Below are positions 13,052-19,689 of a stretch of DNA of 38,123 bases, piece after piece. The translations under genes and the position numbers were made by a program. Source of the stretch: Planctomycetaceae bacterium (lineage in GTDB: Bacteria; Planctomycetota; PLA2); assembly GCA_011525755.1 (NCBI GenBank), contig WYBS01000042.1:1-38123 (forward strand), read 5' to 3'. Each line of letters begins with the position of its first letter. Position 1 is the first letter of the stretch. Below the pieces are notes generated by a model. That model was not told the DNA's origin, did no database searches, and saw nothing but the letters and a program-made list of their open reading frames with translations.

Positions 13052-14500
13052 CTACGTCGGCTCCAGCTCGACGTCGAGGAACGTGGGGCCGTCGTCGCGC
13101 ACGGTCACGTTCTCGATCACGCGCTCCCGGAAGCCCTTGGCTCCGATCCTGAGGACGGGATGGAGGCCGACCGATGTGTCCCACCTCAGCTCGGAAAGGG
13201 GCCCGTTGAAGGTCCTGCCGCAGCAGGTGTCCTCCCCGATGCGGGCGAAGGGCACGGTGAGGGGCCGGTCGGGCGAGCCCTTCGGATGGAGGCGGACGAT
13301 CACCGTGCCCGCCCCGGTGATCCGGAGCGTGATCGTCTCCTCGCGGACCTTGGGCACGACAAGGTCCTGCTTGAGCTCGCCGAGCTGTGCGTCCTCGATC
13401 GTCACTTGGAGTCCGGCCCGGATGCCCAACGGCATCCGCGCGATGCGGACGACTCCCTCCGCGTCCATTCGGTGACCGTGGGAGCCGTGCCACTGGCCGT
13501 TCGACCGCGTCCAGAAGACGCACCCGGAACCGGGACGGCCCCCTCTCCCGTCCTGCAGACGCAGCGCGAGGGTTCCGATCCGCGGCAGGATGAGCACTCC
13601 CAGGTCGTCCGCGCCGTCCGGGGCGCCGCACATCAGCAGCGGACCGACGGGCCAGCGCGTATTCTCCCTGATGCGAGCGAAGGCCTCGTCGCGGGGGAGC
13701 TTGGCGAGCTCCTCGCGAGGCAGTAGGCGGGCGGGCGGGTTGTACACCGCGATGCCGCCCCCCGTGGGATCCACTCCGGCGACCCTGAAGCGGCCGAGCG
13801 AGTCCGTCGCGACGACGCTGCCCTCGGGCGGGTCGCCCCACCTCTCATTGCGGGGAGCGACCCGGTAGCCCTCGGCGGGCCGGCCGTCCGCGGTACAGAG
13901 CACCCCGCAAACCTCCCGGCCGCGCGTGAGCCGCACGTCGAAGACACCGACCCGTCGGTGTTCCCACGAGGCGTGCTGCTGGGACTCGGGGTGGGTCGCA
14001 TGGATGGAGACTCGCGCGTACTCGCGGTCCGGGGCGGGCCCGAACCACATCTCGCCGTTGGCGTCCGTCTTCCCGGAGGTCGCGTCGTGCTCGCGTTCCT
14101 CGGTCGTCGCGTCGCACGTGTCGGGTTGCCGTTGCAGGATCACCAGGAGGCCCACACCCTTCGCGGGCGAACCGTCGCTCCACGTCACGCACACGCGTCC
14201 CATGGCCCCGACCTCCAGCACAAGGTCGGGTGCCGCGATGTCCTCGCCCATCGGATGGAGTACGACCTCCTGCGACACGCGCTGGCCCAGGAGTGCGCGG
14301 AGCTGCATCGCCATGCGCATATGGATGAACCACGGATGGGTGATGACGAAAGCGTACTCCCCGTCCGCTCCGGTGACCGCGGAGTCGTCGTGCTCGAAGC
14401 CCTCGTGCGCCGGCAGCCACGTGCCGTTGTGCTCGAGCCAGACCCGCGCCCCCGCGACCGGGCGGCCCTCCTCGTCCACCACGCGGCCGCGGACGATCAC
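13052..14500 (-). CDS. Carboxypeptidase-regulatory-like (CarboxypepD_reg) domain protein
   Basis: 482 residues from GTG 14500, which overlaps the stop of the DUF2017 gene as GTGA. It opens directly with a carboxypeptidase-regulatory-like domain: VIVRGRVVDEEGRPVAGARVWLEHNG and GADGEYAFVI. Similar beta-sandwich modules follow: VCVTWSDGSPAKGVGLLV with TDANGEMWFG; VCGVLCTADGRPAEGYRV with TDSLGRFRVAGV; LALRLQDGRGGRPGSG with DAEGVVRIA; and a last one ending FRERVIENVTVRDDGPTFLDVELEP. That gives about five repeated modules. Such proteins are normally surface-exposed or periplasmic, yet no signal peptide exists at this start and the forced overlap leaves no room for one. It may be cytoplasmic or the leader may be lost. 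Confidence 0.75.
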   Translation of the reverse strand: MIVRGRVVDEEGRPVAGARVWLEHNGTWLPAHEGFEHDDSAVTGADGEYAFVITHPWFIHMRMAMQLRALLGQRVSQEVVLHPMGEDIAAPDLVLEVGAMGRVCVTWSDGSPAKGVGLLVILQRQPDTCDATTEEREHDATSGKTDANGEMWFGPAPDREYARVSIHATHPESQQHASWEHRRVGVFDVRLTRGREVCGVLCTADGRPAEGYRVAPRNERWGDPPEGSVVATDSLGRFRVAGVDPTGGGIAVYNPPARLLPREELAKLPRDEAFARIRENTRWPVGPLLMCGAPDGADDLGVLILPRIGTLALRLQDGRGGRPGSGCVFWTRSNGQWHGSHGHRMDAEGVVRIARMPLGIRAGLQVTIEDAQLGELKQDLVVPKVREETITLRITGAGTVIVRLHPKGSPDRPLTVPFARIGEDTCCGRTFNGPLSELRWDTSVGLHPVLRIGAKGFRERVIENVTVRDDGPTFLDVELEPT

Positions 14501-15075
14501 GGCGGCGGCGCCCCCTCCTCCCCGGGCCCCTCCTCCTCCGGGCGCGGCGGGCGCTCGCCGTCGGGCAGGCCGTCGAGGATGAGCGCCTCCTGGATGAGCG
14601 CGAGCGCGCCGATCTTCAGCACCGCCAACGTCTTCTCGTCGAGCTCGATCCGGCCCTCCTTCTCCTCGATCTCCGGGTGGAGGTCCTCCTCGCTCTCGAT
14701 CCCGTGCTCCGCGCCGAGCGTCAGCCGCGCCGCGTTGAGCGCGCTGATCCACGCGTTCACGTGCCGCGCCGGCACCGTCACGCTCCAGCGCGGCACGCCC
14801 GCGAGCGGCTCCGCGGGTCCGAGCCCCCGGAGGTCGCGCAGGAGGATCTCGCGCGCCGACGCGAGCAGCGCGAAGAGCTCCGGCCGCACGAGCCGCTCCC
14901 AGTCCGCGCGCTGCTCGTCGTCGTCCGAGGGCTCGGGGAAGAGCCGGTCCCGCGCCGCGCCCTCGGGCTTCTCGAGAAGGTCCGGCACCTCGACGAGCGC
15001 CGCGACGTCGAGCGGGAAGAGCCCGTCGATCGAAACGGAGCCGTCGCCAAGCCGCGTCACCTGCGGGAAGATCAC
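14497..15075 (-). CDS. DUF2017 family protein
   Basis: 192 residues from GTG 15075, overlapping clpS by GTGA. The pattern RLFPEPSDDDEQRADWERLVRPELFALLASAREILL, then WSVTVPARHVNAWISALNAARLTLGAEHGI, fits DUF2017: RLFP.a..dD.e...efr......l...k......l, then v.....e...W..aLnd.RL.Lg..lgi. In Mycobacterium tuberculosis a DUF2017 gene (Rv1332) directly follows clpS (Rv1331), the same order as here, which supports the call. The family's role is unknown; a link to ClpS-dependent proteolysis is suggested only by synteny. The C-terminus is a Pro/Glu-rich tail (RPPRPEEEGPGEEGAPPP). Soluble, cytoplasmic. Confidence 0.72.
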   Translation of the reverse strand: MIFPQVTRLGDGSVSIDGLFPLDVAALVEVPDLLEKPEGAARDRLFPEPSDDDEQRADWERLVRPELFALLASAREILLRDLRGLGPAEPLAGVPRWSVTVPARHVNAWISALNAARLTLGAEHGIESEEDLHPEIEEKEGRIELDEKTLAVLKIGALALIQEALILDGLPDGERPPRPEEEGPGEEGAPPP

Positions 15076-15353
15076 GTCACGCACTCCATCGTCGCGAGGA
15101 GCTGCGCCGCGTGGAGCTTCTGCACGTAGGTCTCCGCCTGCTCGCGCGCCCCAGTCCAGACGATCGACCGCCCCTTCGTGTGCACCTCCATCATGAGCGC
15201 TTGCGCCTTCTCGAGCGGGTAGCCGAAGATGCGCTGGAAGACGAGCGTCACGTAGCTCATGAGCGTGATCGGGTCGTTCCAGACGACCACGTTCCACGGC
15301 GGCGCGAGGCGCGTCTCGGTTCTCGTCTCCTCGAGGACGCCGGGCTCGGTCAT
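15072..15353 (-). CDS. clpS: ClpS, ATP-dependent Clp protease adaptor
   Basis: 93 residues. ClpS binds the N-domain of ClpA or ClpC and delivers N-degron substrates for degradation. The N-terminal 18 residues form the flexible extension (TEPGVLEETRTETRLAPP); the core begins WNVVVWNDPITLMSYVTLVFQRIFGY, with the conserved NDP(h)T..YV...L substrate pocket, and ends with KGRSIVWTGAREQAETYVQKLHAAQL, the strand that contacts the chaperone. HTKGRS matches the usual H..G. segment. The ATG at 15353 overlaps the PfkB kinase stop (ATGA), and its own stop overlaps the DUF2017 start (GTGA). No clpA or clpC is nearby. The call is secure. Confidence 0.96.
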   Translation of the reverse strand: MTEPGVLEETRTETRLAPPWNVVVWNDPITLMSYVTLVFQRIFGYPLEKAQALMMEVHTKGRSIVWTGAREQAETYVQKLHAAQLLATMECVT

Positions 15354-16204
15354 TCCGCTTCAGGATACCCTTCCCGCCCCGGCGCGCGGTTGCCGAGACC
15401 TTCCGCCGCGCGCGCCGCGGCCCACGCCGCGAAGTCGAAGCTCCTCTCCCACGGCCAGCCGGAGAGGAACCCCTCGACGAGCCCCGCGTGGAAGATGTCG
15501 CCGCAGCCCGTCGTGTCCACGACCTCCGCGGGGTGCGCGGGCCGCTCGAGCCACGTGTCGCCGAAGGACGCGACATACCCGCGCGCGCCGAGCGTGACGC
15601 CGGCGACGAGGGCGCCCGCCTCGCGGATCCTCCGGACGGCCGCGCGCGGATCGCCCGCGAAGTCGCGCGCGAAGACCTCCGACGCGACGAAGACGTGCGC
15701 GAGGGGGAGCAGCGCGCGCGTGCCCTCGCGGAGCGTTCCCGCGTCCACGACGACGAACTTCGATGCCTTCGCGGCGGCCACGGACGCCTCGGCGTAGAGC
15801 CCGTCGCAGAGGAACACGCGCGCCTCCGGCGGGGCGATCTCCAGGGGGTCCGGGGGCGCGCCCGTCGGCCGCCGCCAGTAGATCGTCCGGCGCCCCGTCC
15901 CGCGCTCGACCGCGACGAACGCGCGCTGCGACCGCGCGCCCTTCCGCACGAGGAGCCGGGACGTGTCGATGCCCCCGAGCCCCCTCCTGATCGCCTCCCC
16001 CTCGGGGTCGTCCCCGATCACGCCCGCGGCCGCGCACCTCCGCCCCCAGCCTTGGAGCGCCTTGAGGGCGGTCGCGATCGGCCCCCCGACCTGCTCGTAT
16101 TCCGCCTCGATCTCGCGCTTCTCGTCGGCCGGCGGCAGCCTCTCCACCACGCCCATCCGGTCGAAGGTGCACTGCCCCAAACCGAAGACATCGAGCACGC
16201 GCAT
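15350..16204 (-). CDS. PfkB-family carbohydrate/nucleoside kinase
   Basis: 284 residues. The N-terminal PfkB features are VFGLGQCTFDRMGVVERLP and the substrate-side EQVGGPIATALKALQGWG (GG.. ATAL); AAAGVIGDDPEGEAIRRGL is the conserved G..G.D..G segment. The C-terminal signature DTTGCGDIFHAGLVEGFL gives the anion hole and catalytic base Asp236. Family members phosphorylate sugars (ribose, fructose-type) or nucleosides with ATP; residues that would set the substrate cannot be read reliably. The start ATG 16204 is 17 nt from the divergent nrdJ start. The gene heads a 4-nt-overlap operon with clpS and DUF2017. It contains a GGGGGTCCGGGGG G-run variant at about 15844. Confidence 0.9.
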   Translation of the reverse strand: MRVLDVFGLGQCTFDRMGVVERLPPADEKREIEAEYEQVGGPIATALKALQGWGRRCAAAGVIGDDPEGEAIRRGLGGIDTSRLLVRKGARSQRAFVAVERGTGRRTIYWRRPTGAPPDPLEIAPPEARVFLCDGLYAEASVAAAKASKFVVVDAGTLREGTRALLPLAHVFVASEVFARDFAGDPRAAVRRIREAGALVAGVTLGARGYVASFGDTWLERPAHPAEVVDTTGCGDIFHAGLVEGFLSGWPWERSFDFAAWAAARAAEGLGNRAPGREGYPEAE

Positions 16205-16214
16205 ACAATACGTT
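16204..16214 (+). promoter_or_regulatory. Candidate nrdJ promoter
   Basis: TACAAT (16204-16209) and the overlapping TACGTT (16209-16214, 7 nt before ATG 16222) are -10 candidates inside a 17-nt divergent gap; the box overlaps the start codon of the divergent PfkB gene. Any transcript would have a leader of 0-6 nt. No Shine-Dalgarno sequence is present. Confidence 0.4.
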
Positions 16215-16221
16215 CTCGCAC

Positions 16222-18252
16222 ATGCTCGAGACGATCGTCTGGTCGCGCCGCGACGCCCTTCTCCTCGACGAGCGGGGGGAGGTCGTGTTCGAGCTCAAGG
16301 ACGTCGAGGCGCCCGCGGCGTGGTCGGACACGGCCGTGAACGTGGTCGCGAGCCGCTACTTCAAGCCCGGGCCGAACGGCGAGCGGAGCGTGAAGGATCT
16401 CCTGCGGCGGGTGGGCGGCACGCTCTCGAAGTGGGTCGGGGAGGAGGGGATCGGGGAGGAGGGCTACGAGGCGAGGCTCCTGGACCTCCTCGTGCACCAG
16501 CGCGGCGCGTTCAACTCGCCCGTCTGGTTCAACGTCGGGTTCGACGGCCACCCGCAGTGCTCGGCGTGCTTCATCCTCTCGGTCAAGGACGACCTGAACG
16601 CGATCCTCGAACTCGCGCGGGTCGAGGCGCTGATCTTCAAGTACGGCTCGGGATGCGGGACGAACCTCTCGGTGCTCCGTTCGAGCCGCGAGCGGCTGTC
16701 GGGCGGCGGCTTCGCGTCGGGGCCGGTGTCCTTCATGCGCGGGTACGACGCGTTCGCGGGGGTCGTGAAGTCGGGCGGGCGCACGCGGCGCGCGGCGAAG
16801 ATGCAGATCCTCGACGTGGCGCACCCGGACATCCACGACTTCGTCCGCGCGAAGGCGGTCGAGGAGCGGAAGGCGAAGGCGCTCGCGGCGGCCGGGTTCG
16901 GCGGAGGGATGGACGGCGAGGCGCACCGGAGCGTCGCGTTCCAGAACTCGAACCTCTCCGTGCGCGTGACCGACGAGTTCCTCCGGGCGGCGCGCGAGAG
17001 CCGGCCGTGGACGACGCGCGCGGTGAAGACCGGCGAGCCGGTGGAGACCTTCCCGGCGCGGCAGCTGCTGCGCGAGATCGCGCAGGGGGCGTGGGAGTGC
17101 GGCGACCCGGGGATCCAGTACGACGCGGCGATCCAGGTGTGGAACCCGGTCCCGAAGTCGGGCCGGATCAACGCGACGAACCCGTGCAGCGAGTTCGTCT
17201 TCCTCGACGACACGGCGTGCAACCTCTCGTCGCTGAACCTGCTCGCGTACCTGAAGCCGGACTTCTCCTTCGACACGGCGGGGTTCCGGCGCGACGCGGG
17301 GACGCTCTTCCGCGCGATGGAGGCGATCATCGACCGGAGCGTCTACCCGACGCCGAAGGTCGCGGAGATGAGCCGCATCTTCCGGCCGCTCGGCCTCGGG
17401 TACGCGAACCTGGGCGCGCTGCTCATGGCGCTCGGGCTCCCGTACGACTCCCTTGAGGGGCGCGGCTGGGCCGCGGCGATCACCGCGCTGATGACCGGCG
17501 AGGCCTACCGCGTGTCGGCGGAGATCGCGGCGGAGCTCGGCCCCTTCGAGGCGTACGAGGTGAACAAGGAGGACGTGCTGCGCGTGCTCGAGATGCACCG
17601 CGGCGCGCTGGCGCAGGTCGAGGCGGCGCCCGCGCCGCTCCTCGCCGGGGCGCGGAAGGTCTGGGACGAGGCGCTCCGGCTCGCGCGCGAGCACGGCGTC
17701 CGGAACGCGCAGGCGACGGTGCTCGCGCCGACGGGCACGATCGCGTTCCTCATGGACTGCGACACGACCGGCATCGAGCCCGACCTCTCGCTCGTGAAGT
17801 ACAAGGCGCTCGCGGGCGGCGGCACGCTGCGGCTCCTCAACCGGGTCGTGCCCCGCGCGCTCGCCCGACTCGGGTACGGGCAAGGCGAGATCGACGGGAT
17901 CGTGAAGCACCTCGAGCGTGAGGAGGGGATGGAGGGCGCGCCGCATCTCAGGCGCGAGCACCTCCCGGTCTTCGACTGCGCGTTCCGTCCCGGCAGGCAC
18001 GGCCGCGTGATCTCGCCGGACGGCCACCTGCTGATGATGGCCGCGGTGCAGCCGTTCCTCTCGGGCGGCATCTCGAAGACGGTGAACCTGCCGAAGGAGA
18101 CGACGGTCGAGGAGATCGAGCGCCTCTACCTCCGCGCGGGCGAGATGGGCCTCAAGGCCCTGGCCGTCTACCGCGAGGGGTCGAAGGGGATCGAGCCGCT
18201 GACGACCCGCTGCCTCATCCACGAGGGCCGCGACTCCTGCTGCGGGGGATAG
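16222..18252 (+). CDS. nrdJ: Adenosylcobalamin-dependent (class II) ribonucleotide reductase
   Basis: 676 residues. It reduces ribonucleotides to deoxyribonucleotides with a cobalamin-generated thiyl radical and works without oxygen. Visible catalytic parts are the redox cysteine Cys113 or Cys116 (HPQCSACF), NATNPCSEF with the radical Cys322 and Glu324, the second redox cysteine Cys333 (DTACNLSSLNL), and PTGTIAFLMDCDTTGIEPD for the phosphate site. GSGCGTNLS and SRRFxPLGLGYANLG-type stretches (RPLGLGYANLG) are also present. The C-terminus RCLIHEGRDSCCGG supplies the swinging cysteine pair (Cys673/Cys674). The protein is compact: no N-terminal ATP cone and no long C-terminal extension as in many 800-1,200-residue NrdJ, and no intein. 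It is convergent with dps across a 10-bp hairpin. Confidence 0.97.
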   Translation: MLETIVWSRRDALLLDERGEVVFELKDVEAPAAWSDTAVNVVASRYFKPGPNGERSVKDLLRRVGGTLSKWVGEEGIGEEGYEARLLDLLVHQRGAFNSPVWFNVGFDGHPQCSACFILSVKDDLNAILELARVEALIFKYGSGCGTNLSVLRSSRERLSGGGFASGPVSFMRGYDAFAGVVKSGGRTRRAAKMQILDVAHPDIHDFVRAKAVEERKAKALAAAGFGGGMDGEAHRSVAFQNSNLSVRVTDEFLRAARESRPWTTRAVKTGEPVETFPARQLLREIAQGAWECGDPGIQYDAAIQVWNPVPKSGRINATNPCSEFVFLDDTACNLSSLNLLAYLKPDFSFDTAGFRRDAGTLFRAMEAIIDRSVYPTPKVAEMSRIFRPLGLGYANLGALLMALGLPYDSLEGRGWAAAITALMTGEAYRVSAEIAAELGPFEAYEVNKEDVLRVLEMHRGALAQVEAAPAPLLAGARKVWDEALRLAREHGVRNAQATVLAPTGTIAFLMDCDTTGIEPDLSLVKYKALAGGGTLRLLNRVVPRALARLGYGQGEIDGIVKHLEREEGMEGAPHLRREHLPVFDCAFRPGRHGRVISPDGHLLMMAAVQPFLSGGISKTVNLPKETTVEEIERLYLRAGEMGLKALAVYREGSKGIEPLTTRCLIHEGRDSCCGG

Positions 18253-18253
18253 G

Positions 18254-18283
18254 GGGGCGCGGGAGACCCCTTCCCCGCGCCCC
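18254..18283. terminator. Bidirectional terminator-like hairpin between nrdJ and dps
   Basis: A perfect 10-bp stem, GGGGCGCGGG (18254-18263) with CCCGCGCCCC (18274-18283), 10-nt loop, occupies the 42-nt gap between the convergent stop codons. There is no T-run on either side, but its position and strength support transcription termination for both genes. Confidence 0.6.
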
Positions 18284-18294
18284 ATCCCCTTCGA

Positions 18295-18774
18295 CTACGA
18301 CTGGCGGTGCGCCTCGAGGAACCAGAGCGACTTGTCGAGCTCGCGCGAGACCCCGGTGAAGAGGTCCGACGTGTCGGCGTCGCCCTTCTCGGCCGCCTCG
18401 GTGATCGCGGCCCGCGTCGAGGCGCCCAGCGCGGCATAGCGCGTCGCGAGCGCGTCCACGACCGCCATCCCGTCGAGGACGTCCGGCCCGAGCTCCGGCA
18501 GCCGCGACGCCTTCGCGGCCATCCGCACCGTGCCGTGCGCCACGCCCCCGAGCGCGGTCGCCCGCTCGGCGATCGTGTCCACGGAATCCTCCAGCTCCTC
18601 CGCGAGCTTGTCGAAGAGCCCGTGGAGCGCGAAGAACTGCGGCCCCTTCACGTTCCAGTGCGCCTGCTTCATCTGGCTCATCAGGTCGAACGTGTCCGCG
18701 AGCTGGCGGTTGAGCAGCGCGATCATCTCCTCGCGCGCCCTCTGGGGGAGGTCGTTCCTCGTCTTGAAGGTCAT
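18295..18774 (-). CDS. dps: Dps-family ferritin (DNA-protecting, iron-storing)
   Basis: 159 residues, a single four-helix Dps subunit. KQAHWNVKGPQFFALHGLFDKLAEELEDSVDTIAERATALGG holds the ferroxidase ligands shared across subunits: the HWNVKG histidine, the LHGLFD histidine and aspartate, and the D..AER acid. The family forms 12-mers that oxidise Fe(II) with peroxide, store iron and may bind DNA. N-terminal basic residues (TFKTRNDLPQRAREEM) are few, so DNA binding is uncertain. ATG 18774 has a good Shine-Dalgarno sequence (AAAGGAG). It is divergent from the VIT-type transporter gene, so an iron-responsive shared region of 116 nt is likely, although I see no clear Fur box. Confidence 0.95.
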   Translation of the reverse strand: MTFKTRNDLPQRAREEMIALLNRQLADTFDLMSQMKQAHWNVKGPQFFALHGLFDKLAEELEDSVDTIAERATALGGVAHGTVRMAAKASRLPELGPDVLDGMAVVDALATRYAALGASTRAAITEAAEKGDADTSDLFTGVSRELDKSLWFLEAHRQS

Positions 18775-18878
18775 CGGTGGCTCCTTTCCGTGTCGATTGT
18801 CGCACCCGACGGCAAACGCCGGGCCCCCGGTCGCCCGCGAACCTGGACAGTCTTCTTCGGCCGCTTCCCCCGGTCGGA

Positions 18879-18884
18879 TAGGCT
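18879..18884 (+). promoter_or_regulatory. -10 box of the VIT transporter gene
   Basis: TAGGCT lies exactly 6 nt before GTG 18891, the same geometry as the rhodanese and GlcD genes. This points to a leaderless transcript and decides the GTG start. Confidence 0.55.
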
Positions 18885-18890
18885 TTTCGC

Positions 18891-19634
18891 GTGGATCCGT
18901 CCGCGCGCGCTTCCCCGGCGCACCTCCACGCCGAGCACACCCCCGAGGCGATCGCGGCGCGCCTCGCCTCGAACGCCGACCACAGCTACATCGGCGACGC
19001 GATCCTCGGCGCGATCGACGGGACCGTGACGACGTTCGCGATCGTCGCGGGCGCCACCGGCGCTAGGCTCCCGCCGGGCATCGCTCTCGTCCTCGGCCTC
19101 GCGAACGTCCTCGCCGACGGCTTCAGCATGGCCGTCTCCAACTACCTGCGCGCGAAGGCGGACCTCCACGTCGTCGAGCACGCGCGGCGCGTCGAGGAGT
19201 CGCACATCGAGGAGATCCCCGACGGCGAGCGCGAGGAGATCCGCCAGATCTTCCTGAGGAAGGGGTTCGAGGGGGACATGCTCGACGCTGCGGTGGAGGT
19301 CATCACGAAGGACCGGCGCCGCTGGGTCGACACGATGCTCATGGAGGAGCTCGGGCTCCGGCTCGAACCCCCGCGCCCCCTTCGCGCCGCGGTCACCACG
19401 TTCGTCGCCTTCCTCGCCGCGGGCCTCGTGCCCCTCGTGCCGCTCGTCCTCGCGCACGGCTTCGCCGTGAGCGCCGCGGCGACCGCCGCGACCTTCTTCG
19501 CGATCGGCGTCGCGAAGGGGGTCATGCTCAGGACCGGCTGGCTGCGCGGCGGGCTCGAGACGCTGCTGATCGGCGGCGGCGCCGCCGCGCTCGCCTACGT
19601 CGTCGGCCACGCGGCACGCGGCCTCGCGGGCTGA
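18891..19634 (+). CDS. VIT1/CCC1-family iron/manganese transporter
   Basis: 247 residues. The N-terminal SYIGDAILGAIDGTVTTFAIVAGATGA and LANVLADGFSMAVSNYLRAKA are the TM1 and TM2 signatures of the VIT family, with the metal-path residues D and M. A cytoplasmic charged helical hairpin (about residues 90-150, VVEHARRVEESHIEEIPDGEREEIRQIF..., Glu-rich) corresponds to the metal-binding domain of VIT1. Three further hydrophobic helices follow (RAAVTTFVAFLAAGLVPLVPLVL, TAATFFAIGVAKGVML, ETLLIGGGAAALAYVVGH). The family moves Fe(II) or Mn(II) out of the cytoplasm. Divergence from dps suggests a joint iron-detoxification function: one stores, the other exports. Confidence 0.93.
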   Translation: MDPSARASPAHLHAEHTPEAIAARLASNADHSYIGDAILGAIDGTVTTFAIVAGATGARLPPGIALVLGLANVLADGFSMAVSNYLRAKADLHVVEHARRVEESHIEEIPDGEREEIRQIFLRKGFEGDMLDAAVEVITKDRRRWVDTMLMEELGLRLEPPRPLRAAVTTFVAFLAAGLVPLVPLVLAHGFAVSAAATAATFFAIGVAKGVMLRTGWLRGGLETLLIGGGAAALAYVVGHAARGLAG

Positions 19635-19675
19635 CCGCCCGTCTTCCCGGACCCCCTGCAAGTTCGGCCTCCCCT

Positions 19676-19681
19676 TACACT
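19676..19681 (+). promoter_or_regulatory. -10 box of the protease operon
   Basis: TACACT lies 8 nt before ATG 19690, with no Shine-Dalgarno sequence. It would initiate a leaderless transcript for the four-gene protease operon. It also argues against the in-frame TTG at 19681, which is part of the box. Confidence 0.45.
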
Positions 19682-19689
19682 TGGGGCCC

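Noticed and set aside
18775-18890. Fur or PerR box between dps and the VIT gene
   Set aside because: No AT-rich 19-bp palindrome or GATAATGAT-like sequence can be seen in this GC-rich gap.
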